Source of the DNA: Frankiaceae bacterium
Lineage (GTDB): Bacteria; Actinomycetota; Actinomycetes; JAVEEJ01
Length of the DNA: 33,290 nt
Reading direction: 5' to 3'
Assembly: GCA_030840515.1 (NCBI GenBank)
Contig: JAVEEJ010000323.1
Coordinates: forward strand, 1 to 33,290
Of the stretch, positions 1 through 9,057 are shown one piece after another. The notes beneath the pieces are model-generated. The model saw nothing but the letters and a program-made list of their open reading frames with translations. It searched no databases and had not been told where the DNA came from. Position 1 is the first letter of the stretch, and each line of letters begins with the position of its first letter. The translations under genes were made by a program, and so were the position numbers.

Positions 1-2
1 CG

Positions 3-479
3 ACCTGGCCGCTGAACGTCGGGCAGGTCTACACGACGCTCGCCCGGCTCGAACGCGACGGCCTGGTGGCGGGTGAGCCCGGTGAGGACGCGGGTACGAC
101 GACCTATCGCATCACCCGCGCGGGCCAAGCCGAGGTGCGCTCCTGGTTCGCCACCCCGGTGACGCGGGAGAGCCGGCCGCGCGACGAGCTGGCCATCAAG
201 CTCGCGCTCGCGGTCACCTCCCCCGGCGTGGACGTGCAGGCCGTGGTGCAGGCGCAGCGCACCGACACGGTGCGGGCGCTTCAGGAGTACACCCGGCTGA
301 AGGCACGCGCCACCGAGGATGACCTGGCCTGGTTGCTCGTGCTGGACAACATGGTGTTCCAGGCCGAGGCCGAGGTGCGCTGGCTGGACCACTGCGAGAC
401 GCGCTTGGTGCGCAGCGAGAAGCAGCCTCGACCTGCCGCTGCCCCCGTGCTCTCGCGGCTGAAGGTCGGTCGGCGATGA
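3..479 (+). CDS. PadR-family transcriptional regulator, 5' end truncated by window start
   Basis: Frame open from nt 3: TWPLNVGQVYTTLARLERDGLVAGE..., a typical PadR winged-helix segment, followed by a C-terminal PadR-like helical domain; stop overlaps ABC ATPase start (ATGA). Confidence 0.85.
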   Translation, partial: TWPLNVGQVYTTLARLERDGLVAGEPGEDAGTTTYRITRAGQAEVRSWFATPVTRESRPRDELAIKLALAVTSPGVDVQAVVQAQRTDTVRALQEYTRLKARATEDDLAWLLVLDNMVFQAEAEVRWLDHCETRLVRSEKQPRPAAAPVLSRLKVGRR

Positions 480-1195
480 ACCCGGTCCTGGAGCTGCGCA
501 ACGTGTCGCGGGTGCACGGGCAAGGCGATGCCGCCGTACACGCCCTGCGTGGTGTCTCGCTGACCGTCCAGCCCGGCGAGCTCGTCGCCGTCATGGGCCC
601 GAGCGGGTCCGGCAAGTCGACCCTGCTCACCATCGCCGGTGGGTTGGATGCCGCCACCGAGGGCGCTGTCCTGGTGGAAGGAGTCGAGCTCGGACCACTG
701 CCGGCCAAGGCTCGCGCGGCACTGCGACGGCGGGCCGTGGGATACGTCTTCCAGGATCTCAACCTCGTGCCGGCGCTGACCGCCGCGGAGAACGTCGCGC
801 TCCCCCGGGAGCTCGACGGCGTTCCCGGGCGCCAGGCCCGAGCCGACGCGCTGGCGGTTCTCGCGGAGGTCGACGTGCTCGAGCTCGCCGACCGCTTCCC
901 TGACGAGATGTCGGGTGGACAGCAGCAGCGCGTGGCGATCGCCCGCGCGTTGGTGGGCGAGCGCCGGCTGGTCCTGGCCGACGAGCCGACCGGCGCGCTC
1001 GACAGCGTGACCGGCGAGGCCGTGCTGAGGCTGCTGCGCAGCCGTTGCGACGCAGGGGCCGCCGGGGTTCTTGTCACGCACGAGGCGCGGCACGCCGGAT
1101 GGGCAGACCGGGTCGTCTTCCTTCGCGACGGCATCGTCGTCGACGAGACCGGGCCGAGCCCTCAACCGGAGCAGCTGCTCGGTAGCCGTTCATGA
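476..1195 (+). CDS. ABC transporter ATP-binding protein (LolD/MacB type)
   Basis: Walker A GPSGSGKST, signature MSGGQQQRVAIARAL, Walker B LVLADEPTGALD; ATGA overlap with upstream and downstream genes. Confidence 0.95.
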   Translation: MNPVLELRNVSRVHGQGDAAVHALRGVSLTVQPGELVAVMGPSGSGKSTLLTIAGGLDAATEGAVLVEGVELGPLPAKARAALRRRAVGYVFQDLNLVPALTAAENVALPRELDGVPGRQARADALAVLAEVDVLELADRFPDEMSGGQQQRVAIARALVGERRLVLADEPTGALDSVTGEAVLRLLRSRCDAGAAGVLVTHEARHAGWADRVVFLRDGIVVDETGPSPQPEQLLGSRS

Positions 1196-3795
1196 GCGCG
1201 CTACGCGCGTGCCTGCGGATCGCGAGGCGCGACGCGCGGCGAGCACCGGGCCGAAGCGCGCTGGTGCTGGCCATGATCGCGCTGCCCGTCATCGGCATGA
1301 CCAGCGCCGACATCCTGTTCCGCTCCGCGCAGCTCGATCCGAAGGAGACGGTCAGCCGCGACCTCGGGACCGCCGACGCCGTCTTGACCTCGGCCTTCGA
1401 CAGCCGGCAGACGGTGGTGCAGAACGTGGACGCCTCCAGCGTCGGCACCACGTCTGACGGGCCGAGCACCCGCCCGACCCGGCCACGCACGGCGGCGGAG
1501 CTCGCGGGCCTCGTGCCCGACGTCGAGCGCTACATCGTGGAGCACGTCACACTCACCAGCGCCATCACGCACACCGGCGGGCAGCACGAGTTCCAGTGGC
1601 ACGAGTTCCCTTACGGCGACCCGCTGGCGACGGGCACCTACCGTCAGCTCGAGGGACATGCTCCCCAGACGGCGGGCGAGGTCGCCGTCACGGAGGCCCT
1701 CGCCAAGTCGCTGGGAGTCCGTGTCGGTGAGAGCTTCCAGCTGACTTCTGGGACAACCGTCCGGGTGACGGCCATCGTGCTGGACCCCCACTCGCTGCGA
1801 GCGCAGACGGCGCTGGGGATTGCCGGCTCCGCGCCACCGGTGAAGCCCGACGCTCGGGACACGGGGCTCCCCGACCGGGTGTTTCTCCGCACCCGGACGC
1901 CGGTGACCTGGCCAGAGGTGCTCGGGCTCAACGCACACGGCGTGATCGCGGTCTCGCGCCAGGCCGTGCTCAACCCTCCCCCGAACTCCGAAGTTCCCGG
2001 GTACGACGCGGCCTACCAGCGGAGCGTGCGATTGGCCATCGCGGGCGTCATCTTGCTCATCGTCGGACTCGCGACACTCGAGGTCGTCCTCCTCGCCGGC
2101 GCCGCCTTCGCCGTGGGAGCGCGTCGGCAGGCCCGCGCCCTCGCGCTGGTGTCGGTGGCCGGCGGCGAGCCTCGCCACGTGAGAAGGATCGTGCTCGCGG
2201 CCGGCCTCCTGCTCGGGACGGCGGGGGCCGCACTCGGTGCAGTGCTCGGCACAGTTGCTGCCGCACTGGCGCGCTCCTGGTTCGAGCAGAAGCAGGGCAA
2301 GCTCCTCGGCCACTTCGACCTGCGCCCGTTGGAGATCCTGGCCGTCCTGGCGCTGGGCGCCGGAACAGGGTTGCTGGCGGCCGTCGTGCCGGCTCGGGGC
2401 GCCGCACGGTCCGATGTGGTCGCCGTACTCGCCGGCCGCGCCGGCACCCGGACCACTCCGCTTCGGATCCCCGCACTTGGTGTGGTGCTCGTAGGCGTCG
2501 GCATCTTCCTCGCCGGTGTCGGCGAGGCCGCCCAATCCGCGCTGGGGAGCGCCAAGTGGATCCTGGCCGGCACCGCGCTGGTTCAGATCGGGGCGTTGAT
2601 CCTCACCCCGGCCATCGTCGGGCTCTCCGGACGCCTCGGTCGCCGGCTGCCGCTCACCCCCCGCTTGGCTGTCCGTGACGCCGCACGCCACCGGGGCAGG
2701 ACAGCACCGGCCGTGGGAGCCGTCATGGCTGCGGTGGCCGGCAGCACGGCGCTCGCGGTCTACCTCGTGAGCGACGCTGCCCACACGAAGCGGTTCTACC
2801 TTCCGTCGACCCGGGTCGGCACGGCCTACGTGCAGTTCGCGGAGCGCCCCGACCTGCGCGCATTGCCCGAGCTGCGCGATGCGGTCGCGCGCGAGCTGCC
2901 GACTCGGTCCGCCGCGCTCGTGGGGGTGGTGGGCTGCAACTCGGCGTTCGACGACCGGTGCACCGACTACATCAGCGTGGTCGTCCCCTCCCCCACGTGT
3001 GACGCCGGCTCATCGTGCGGGTCCTCGGCGATTGCGTCGGCGCCGCTGGTCGGCGACAAGGACACCCTGCGCGCGCTGATCGGGCATCGGGATGGCCGGC
3101 TCGAGACGGCACTTGCCGCTGGCAAGGCCATCGTGTTCGTGCCCGGCGGGACAGCGCAGGGGAAGGCCACCATCGAGCGCAGTGACGCCAACGGTGAGGG
3201 CCGCCAGTCCACCGTCCCCGCCGTCGAAGCGCCCGACCTGCCGGGCGTCCAGGCCCTGTTCCCAACGGCCCTCGCAGCACGCTTCGGGGGATCCACCCCA
3301 TCGGGCATCTTCATCGACACCACCCGGATGCCCAGCCAGGGCGAGGAGGACCGCGCGCGGGCCGCGCTCGCCGGTCACAGTGCAGCGTTCCTGAACGTCG
3401 AACGCGGTCCGCAGCCGCCTCACTCAGGCATCCTGCTCGCGCTGCTGCTGGGCACGACCATCGTCACGCTGGGCGCGGCCGGTATCGCCACTGGACTCGC
3501 CGCGGCCGACGGGCGAGCCGACATGGCGACGCTGTCGGCGATCGGTGCCGCCCCGCGCACCCGGCGCCGCCTCGCGGGCGCGCAAGCCCTCACCGTTGCA
3601 GCGCTCGGCACGGTCCTCGGCGTCGCGGTCGGCTTCGTGCCGGCGATCGCCTACATCCACCGGTTGCCGGGGTACTCGATCCAGGTGCCCTGGTCGACGC
3701 TGCTGACGCTCGTGGTCGCGGTTCCGCTCAGCGCGGCGGTGCTGGCGATGGGCGTCACCAGGAGCCGACTTCCGCTGGTTCGCCGCGCCGCCTAG
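1192..3795 (+). CDS. ABC transporter permease, FtsX/MacB-like, two FtsX domains
   Basis: 867 aa, multiple hydrophobic segments, immediately follows and overlaps the ATPase gene. Confidence 0.9.
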   Translation: MSALRACLRIARRDARRAPGRSALVLAMIALPVIGMTSADILFRSAQLDPKETVSRDLGTADAVLTSAFDSRQTVVQNVDASSVGTTSDGPSTRPTRPRTAAELAGLVPDVERYIVEHVTLTSAITHTGGQHEFQWHEFPYGDPLATGTYRQLEGHAPQTAGEVAVTEALAKSLGVRVGESFQLTSGTTVRVTAIVLDPHSLRAQTALGIAGSAPPVKPDARDTGLPDRVFLRTRTPVTWPEVLGLNAHGVIAVSRQAVLNPPPNSEVPGYDAAYQRSVRLAIAGVILLIVGLATLEVVLLAGAAFAVGARRQARALALVSVAGGEPRHVRRIVLAAGLLLGTAGAALGAVLGTVAAALARSWFEQKQGKLLGHFDLRPLEILAVLALGAGTGLLAAVVPARGAARSDVVAVLAGRAGTRTTPLRIPALGVVLVGVGIFLAGVGEAAQSALGSAKWILAGTALVQIGALILTPAIVGLSGRLGRRLPLTPRLAVRDAARHRGRTAPAVGAVMAAVAGSTALAVYLVSDAAHTKRFYLPSTRVGTAYVQFAERPDLRALPELRDAVARELPTRSAALVGVVGCNSAFDDRCTDYISVVVPSPTCDAGSSCGSSAIASAPLVGDKDTLRALIGHRDGRLETALAAGKAIVFVPGGTAQGKATIERSDANGEGRQSTVPAVEAPDLPGVQALFPTALAARFGGSTPSGIFIDTTRMPSQGEEDRARAALAGHSAAFLNVERGPQPPHSGILLALLLGTTIVTLGAAGIATGLAAADGRADMATLSAIGAAPRTRRRLAGAQALTVAALGTVLGVAVGFVPAIAYIHRLPGYSIQVPWSTLLTLVVAVPLSAAVLAMGVTRSRLPLVRRAA

Positions 3796-6188
3796 TCCGC
3801 GCGGTTGCTCCCGTGACGCATCCAGGCGGCGGCGAGCAGCAGGAGCAGCAACCCTGCCAGCGGCAGCGCGGCGGGAGAGCCGGTCGTAGGCAGCCCCGGG
3901 CTGTCCACCGGCCTGGGTGCGGTTGGCACCTCGACGAGCTGGACCACATGTGTGCCCTGCGGGAGCGCGACGACGAAGCCGCGGGCGCCCGCCGAGATGA
4001 CGCCGGTGTCACGGCCGTCGACGAGCCGGTGGGCGCGCCCTGTGGTTCCGGGCAGGGTGAGCGCGAGCACGGTGCTCGTGGTGGAGCGGATGGTGAGCCG
4101 ACGACGCGGGTCGACGTAGCTGCCGGCGTCCCAGTCGCCGCGCCCGAGACGTGCCGAGGCTGAGCTGACACCGGTGGTCCGCACCGTGATCGTGCCGGCC
4201 AGGTAGTCGGCGTACTCGCTCGCCGGTGTCGTCACGAACAGCTCCCCGCGTGACCGCATGGTGGGGCCCTGCTCGTCGACCATCGTGTCGCTGTGCGTCG
4301 CCTTGGCGGCGTCGGTCGTCGGGTGATAGACCGCCATCCGCTCGACGGTGATGGTGGGCCGGGTCACGCCCGGGGCCGGCTCGACGTCACGCAACCACCA
4401 CGCCCCGTCGTAGCGCTCCCCCAGCTTCGGGTTGTCCTGGCCGACCGGTCGGGTCCAGCTCACGACCGCCGGATCGGCCGGACGCTTGTGCGCGGCGAAG
4501 AAAGCGAGCAGCCGCGGGATGGTGTCGTAGATCGAGCTGTACTCGTGGATCTTCAGCTGGTAGTCGAGCAGCGTCGCGTCATAGCCGTCCGCAGCGAGCA
4601 GCGAGTAGAGCGCCTTCGCGTTCTTCGCCTGGAAGTCGAGGTCCTCCTCCGCCGTCATCTCCAACCACGGCGTGTTACGCAGGTTCGCGTGCAGGTCCGA
4701 CGAGTCGGTGCCTTCGGCGGGCGCCACGGCGGCGAATAGGTCCGGGTGGTGCATCGCGACGTTGTTGGTGCCGTACCCGCCCATCGAGTGGCCCATCAGG
4801 TACACCCGGTCGGGGTCGACGTTGTAGCGCCGCTTCACGTCGGCGAGCACCTCGAGCACGTCGGCGTCGCCGGGTGTGCCACCCCGGTAGAACCAGTCCC
4901 CGCGACCGAGTGCGCTCGCGAACAGCCAACCCTTCGCATCGACCGCCGGCACCAGGCCCGTCGGATTGCGGAAGGGCTCCTCCGGAAGGCCGGTGAACCC
5001 GTGCAGGTAGAGCACGAGCGGTGTCTTCCTGGTCCCGTCATAGGACGCCGGCACGTGCATCGCGTAGTCCTGCAACGAGCCGTCGTAGTAGTAGTTGACG
5101 TTGAAGCCGGGGTTGGGGATCGGTGGCTGGAAGTCCGGCGGAGGACCGGTCCCGAGCGCCCCGGAGGTGTCCTGCGTAATTCCGTCCTTCTTCCCCCACT
5201 GCGAGTGCAGCAGCCGCGAGAACGTCCCTTGCTGCAGCGAGGCCGGGGACGAGTACGCCGACGCGAGCAGTGCCGGGTCGACGCTCTCGCTCGCAGCAAC
5301 CGTGCCTGCGGTGAGCTGGCGTGACTGGCTGAGCTCGTCGAAGCTCCACGGGTCGTCGGTCGCGAAGAGCAGATCCCACACGTTGGTCGGCGCAATGGGG
5401 CCCCCACTACCCGGTTGCTGGTCGGAGGCCTCACCGAGGGGGACCGTCCAGAAGGTATTGGGCGAGCTGGGGTCCGACAGGCCAGCGCCGCCCTGCAGCA
5501 CCCACGGTCTAGGCGGGAGGGCCGAGAGCGGCACCCTCGCCTCCGTGACGTGGTTGTCGGCGTGGGCGGCCATGTTGGTGACGGTTGAACCGCCGGAGTC
5601 CGGGACGGTCAGGTCCGCTCCTGTCCCCCACACGGTCAGCGCCGCGACGTAGCGGCCGGTGAGGTTGGCGCCGTGCGGCCATGGCTGCTCGTCGCTCTGC
5701 GGGTCGCCGAAGGTGAGCACGGCGACCTGCGCGTCGGACCGCGGCATCGCATTCCACAGGAAGCGCACGTAGAGGTCAGGGCCGACGACCTTGAGCCGGA
5801 CCTCGGCAAGGTCGGCCGTGCCGGCAGGCCAGCTCGCGTCGTCCATGGGGAGCTGATAGTCGCCGTTGTGCGCAGCCCGGTGCGATCCGAAGAAGTCGTA
5901 GGTCAGCGCGTTGTAGAGGTCGTCGGTGATGTGCGTCGGGTCGTTCGGCGCGACATGAAAGGCGGAGTAGTAGTCGGTGCGCTCCAGGGCGTCGGCGTTG
6001 GCGCCACGTGCCTGTCGCAGCCCGTTCGTGTAGACCCACTCGCCGTTGCTGTAGTGCCCGGTCCTGAAGGTGTCGGTCGGGACACCGCTCCACGTCGGCC
6101 AGCTGACCGGAGCGGTGCCGTGCGCACCGACAGCTGCGACGGGTCCGGTCAGCAGCAGCGTGGCACCGATCAGCAGCCGTCTGATCAC
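3792..6188 (-). CDS. Secreted esterase / prolyl-oligopeptidase-like alpha/beta hydrolase with C-terminal LPTTG-type wall anchor
   Basis: N-terminal signal peptide; LVLYLHGFTG and VYLMGHSMGGYG nucleophile elbow; C-terminus LPTTGSPAALPLAGLLLLLLAAAWMRHGSNRAD. Confidence 0.85.
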   Translation of the reverse strand: MIRRLLIGATLLLTGPVAAVGAHGTAPVSWPTWSGVPTDTFRTGHYSNGEWVYTNGLRQARGANADALERTDYYSAFHVAPNDPTHITDDLYNALTYDFFGSHRAAHNGDYQLPMDDASWPAGTADLAEVRLKVVGPDLYVRFLWNAMPRSDAQVAVLTFGDPQSDEQPWPHGANLTGRYVAALTVWGTGADLTVPDSGGSTVTNMAAHADNHVTEARVPLSALPPRPWVLQGGAGLSDPSSPNTFWTVPLGEASDQQPGSGGPIAPTNVWDLLFATDDPWSFDELSQSRQLTAGTVAASESVDPALLASAYSSPASLQQGTFSRLLHSQWGKKDGITQDTSGALGTGPPPDFQPPIPNPGFNVNYYYDGSLQDYAMHVPASYDGTRKTPLVLYLHGFTGLPEEPFRNPTGLVPAVDAKGWLFASALGRGDWFYRGGTPGDADVLEVLADVKRRYNVDPDRVYLMGHSMGGYGTNNVAMHHPDLFAAVAPAEGTDSSDLHANLRNTPWLEMTAEEDLDFQAKNAKALYSLLAADGYDATLLDYQLKIHEYSSIYDTIPRLLAFFAAHKRPADPAVVSWTRPVGQDNPKLGERYDGAWWLRDVEPAPGVTRPTITVERMAVYHPTTDAAKATHSDTMVDEQGPTMRSRGELFVTTPASEYADYLAGTITVRTTGVSSASARLGRGDWDAGSYVDPRRRLTIRSTTSTVLALTLPGTTGRAHRLVDGRDTGVISAGARGFVVALPQGTHVVQLVEVPTAPRPVDSPGLPTTGSPAALPLAGLLLLLLAAAWMRHGSNRAD

Positions 6189-6481
6189 CCCGCGCGCACC
6201 GATGCGGTCGTGCGGCGCTCCACATAGAACGACAGGAAGGGCACAGTGCCGGCGAGCATCACGCCGACCATGCGCACCAACGACCAGCGGAGCCGGCGCG
6301 CCAGGTCCAACGCCGCCACGAGGTAGACCATGTAGAGGAAACCGTGGATCGGGCCGACCACCTTGACCAGGCCGGGCGAGTCAGCCGCGTACTTCAACGG
6401 CATCGCCACGAGTACGAGCAGCAGCAGCCAGCAGCCCACGACCCACGCCATCACCCGGTAGCGGGTGAGTGCCGCGCCCAT
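6185..6481 (-). CDS. DUF3817-like small integral membrane protein
   Basis: 98 aa, LVKVVGPIHGFLYMVYLVAALDLARRLRW; ATGA overlap with the downstream esterase gene. Confidence 0.75.
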   Translation of the reverse strand: MGAALTRYRVMAWVVGCWLLLLVLVAMPLKYAADSPGLVKVVGPIHGFLYMVYLVAALDLARRLRWSLVRMVGVMLAGTVPFLSFYVERRTTASVRAG

Positions 6482-6834
6482 CAGCGCCCCTCATCGAGTG
6501 ACGCCAGGTAGGCGTTGTAGGCCGCGAGCTCAGGGTCGTCGCTGTCGTCCACATCAGCAGCGGTCACCCTGGTCTGCCCGGTGGGGAGGTCGTCGTCGTA
6601 CACGGGCGTTCGGTCGCTCGCCGGCTTCAGCTCATCGCGACAGCTGCGCCACCACAGGTAGAGCGTGAACCCGGCGAAGATCGGCCACTGGATCGCATAC
6701 CCGAGGTTCTGGACCCCGCCTGTTCCCTCGGCGCGGTGCCACTGCCACAGCCCGAGCCGCAGCTGCACGGCGATGAGCGCGAGCACCGCGAGGTGGATCA
6801 CGACCCACCGCGGCGAGGTCAGCAGCTGGCGCAC
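6481..6834 (-). CDS. Conserved hypothetical membrane protein
   Basis: 117 aa with two hydrophobic segments (VVIHLAVLALIAVQLRLGLWQWHRA; AIQWPIFAGFTLYLWW); abuts the DUF3817 gene in the same operon. Confidence 0.65.
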   Translation of the reverse strand: MRQLLTSPRWVVIHLAVLALIAVQLRLGLWQWHRAEGTGGVQNLGYAIQWPIFAGFTLYLWWRSCRDELKPASDRTPVYDDDLPTGQTRVTAADVDDSDDPELAAYNAYLASLDEGR

Positions 6835-6856
6835 AGCCGCAACGGTAACCGGCCGC

Positions 6857-8110
6857 TCATGGCGCGCTCGGGAGCGGTTCGGGGACGGCCGGTGGGGCGC
6901 TCGCCCGCTCGGCGACTTCGGCCAGCTCGGCAGTCGGCCACCACGCCGAGAGCACCGACATCACGACCAGTCCTCCGACGGCGGCCCAGGCCACGGCCGC
7001 GGCCGGGTCGAGCGCCGACGCGACGAGCCCACCACCTGCGATCGCGATCGTCTGCGTGAGCCCCAGCCCGCCGGCTGCCAGCCCGTTCGCGCGCCCGCGC
7101 ACAGCGGCGGGGACCGCGAGGTTGAAGGCGCCGATCACCGGGACCAGGTTGGCCTGGAAGGCGCCGGAGACGAACCACAGGACGACGACGACGGGCACCG
7201 GCGGGCGCAACGCGGTGAGCAGCAGGGGCACGTGGGCGAAGATCGCCAGCCGCAGCACCATCGGGAACTGGCGTGGTCCCGGGGCGATCTTGTTGAGCAC
7301 CAGCAAGCCGGTGGTGAAGCCGGCCGGGATCGCGGCGACGAGGAGCCCGGCCGCGGTGCCGCCATAGCCGGCCTCGGTCGCGTAGACCACGCCCACACCC
7401 TCGGGGACGACGCAGAACAACCCGCACGACCAGCCCAGCATCACCAGCGCGCGGGGCAGCGGCTGGCGGAAGACGATGCGGCCGCCCTCCTTGATGTCCT
7501 GGAGGAATCCGCGGATCCCCGGCGCGACCTCGACGCGCGGCGCGGGGCGTGACTGGACGGTGGCGAGTACGACGACGAAGGACACCAGGAACGTCAGCGA
7601 GTCGGCGAGCAGCGCCCCTCGCGGATGGAGCAGGGCGAGCACGACACCGCCGATGACCAGGCCGAGGGCCTGGTTCACCTGGTCGAGCAGCCGCGCCAAC
7701 GACAGGCCGGACAGGTAGGCCGGACCGGGCAGCACCTCGGGCAGCAGGGCACTGCGTGCTGCGGCGAACGGCGTCGTGAACAACGCCGCCACGAGCAGCA
7801 GCACCAGAAGGGGCGCGGTGCCGATGGGCAACGCCATGCAGCCGATGAGGACGGCTCGCACCAGGTCGCAGGTCAGCATCAGAGACCGTCTCGGCAGCCG
7901 GTCCGCATATGCGCCGAGCAGCGGGCCACCGATGACGTCGGGCAGGTAGGTGGTGGCGAACGCGAGTGACGCGAGGAAGGCGCTGTTGGTCCCCTGGTAG
8001 ACGAGGAGGGCAAGGGCGAGCCGGGCCAGCTGGTCCCCCCACTGCGAAGCCACCTGGGCGACGATCAGCCCGCGGTACTCGCGGTTGCTCAACGCCTCCC
8101 GATAACTCAC
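6857..8110 (-). CDS. MFS transporter
   Basis: About 12 hydrophobic segments, YADRLPRRSLML motif; GTG start overlapping hydrolase stop chosen (MSYREALSNREYRGLIVAQ...). The upstream ORF extension looks non-coding. Confidence 0.85.
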   Translation of the reverse strand: MSYREALSNREYRGLIVAQVASQWGDQLARLALALLVYQGTNSAFLASLAFATTYLPDVIGGPLLGAYADRLPRRSLMLTCDLVRAVLIGCMALPIGTAPLLVLLLVAALFTTPFAAARSALLPEVLPGPAYLSGLSLARLLDQVNQALGLVIGGVVLALLHPRGALLADSLTFLVSFVVVLATVQSRPAPRVEVAPGIRGFLQDIKEGGRIVFRQPLPRALVMLGWSCGLFCVVPEGVGVVYATEAGYGGTAAGLLVAAIPAGFTTGLLVLNKIAPGPRQFPMVLRLAIFAHVPLLLTALRPPVPVVVVLWFVSGAFQANLVPVIGAFNLAVPAAVRGRANGLAAGGLGLTQTIAIAGGGLVASALDPAAAVAWAAVGGLVVMSVLSAWWPTAELAEVAERASAPPAVPEPLPSAP

Positions 8111-9057
8111 GAGTCGGCTCGCAGCCGCTGCGGCGAGCGCTCTCCGCGCAGGAATGAAGCGATCGCGGGTACGACGAGCGCTGGGTTCTCCTCGACGGCG
8201 AAGTGACCCGATCCCTCCACGACGAGCAGCTCCGCGCCGAGGTCGCGTGCCACGTTCTCTCCGATGCGCAGCGGGAACGCGGGGTCGCGATCGCCCCACA
8301 CGACGAGGCACTCCTGCGGCTTGGCGCGTGCTGGCGCTATCCGCCGGCCGAGCCTGCGCCGGAGCGCGCGCTTCGGCAACGCCCTGACCCTGGGTCGCAC
8401 CGTGCCGCGGTAGTAGGCGAGCGTCGCGCTGACCCGCGCCCGGTCGTCGTACGCGTCGAGGTAGTGCTCGCGCAGCTCATCAGCGAGCTCCGCCGGACCG
8501 TGCCACGCGTGGTCGAACACCATGCCCCAGAACTGGCGGCCAGCGGTCGCGAGCATCACCTCCGGCACGACCGGAAGGGCGAACAGCGCCATGTGCCAGG
8601 CGTAGCGCAGGTCGACCTCGCGGTAGGGCGCGTTCACCACGACGAGCCGCTCGACGAGGTCCGGTCTGGCGGCCGTCAACGCGATCGCCAGCGCACCGCC
8701 CCAGTCGTGCCCGACGACGTCCACCGGTCCGGCGTACTCGCCCTCCACCAAGGCGGCCAGCTCAGCAACCAGCGTGGGGATGTCGTAGGGGCCTTGCACC
8801 TGCGACTGGCCCATGCCCTTGAGGTCGGGGGCCAGCACAGCCCGGTCGCGGGCCAGCTCGGGCATGAGGTCGCGCCAGACCAGCGCCGTCTGCGGGACAC
8901 CGTGCAGCAGCAGGGCAGGACGCGCGGTCGGCCGGGCAGGACCGCTCGCGCGCAGCACCGAGAACCGCACCCCGGCGGCGGTGAGGTCCTCGCGACCAAC
9001 GCCGGGCGGCAGGTCAGGCTCGCGTCGCGCAGTCGCCCGCTGCGCTGGTGAGGTCAT
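8107..9057 (-). CDS. Alpha/beta hydrolase (epoxide hydrolase/haloalkane dehalogenase-like)
   Basis: LLLHGVPQTALVWRDLMPELA, VDVVGHDWGGALA, VVEGSGHFAVEENP; ATGA overlap with glnE stop. Confidence 0.85.
   Translation of the reverse strand: MTSPAQRATARREPDLPPGVGREDLTAAGVRFSVLRASGPARPTARPALLLHGVPQTALVWRDLMPELARDRAVLAPDLKGMGQSQVQGPYDIPTLVAELAALVEGEYAGPVDVVGHDWGGALAIALTAARPDLVERLVVVNAPYREVDLRYAWHMALFALPVVPEVMLATAGRQFWGMVFDHAWHGPAELADELREHYLDAYDDRARVSATLAYYRGTVRPRVRALPKRALRRRLGRRIAPARAKPQECLVVWGDRDPAFPLRIGENVARDLGAELLVVEGSGHFAVEENPALVVPAIASFLRGERSPQRLRADS

Noticed and set aside
214-1165. Two ~300-aa minus ORFs at the window start
   Set aside because: Antisense to PadR and ABC ATPase genes with diagnostic motifs.
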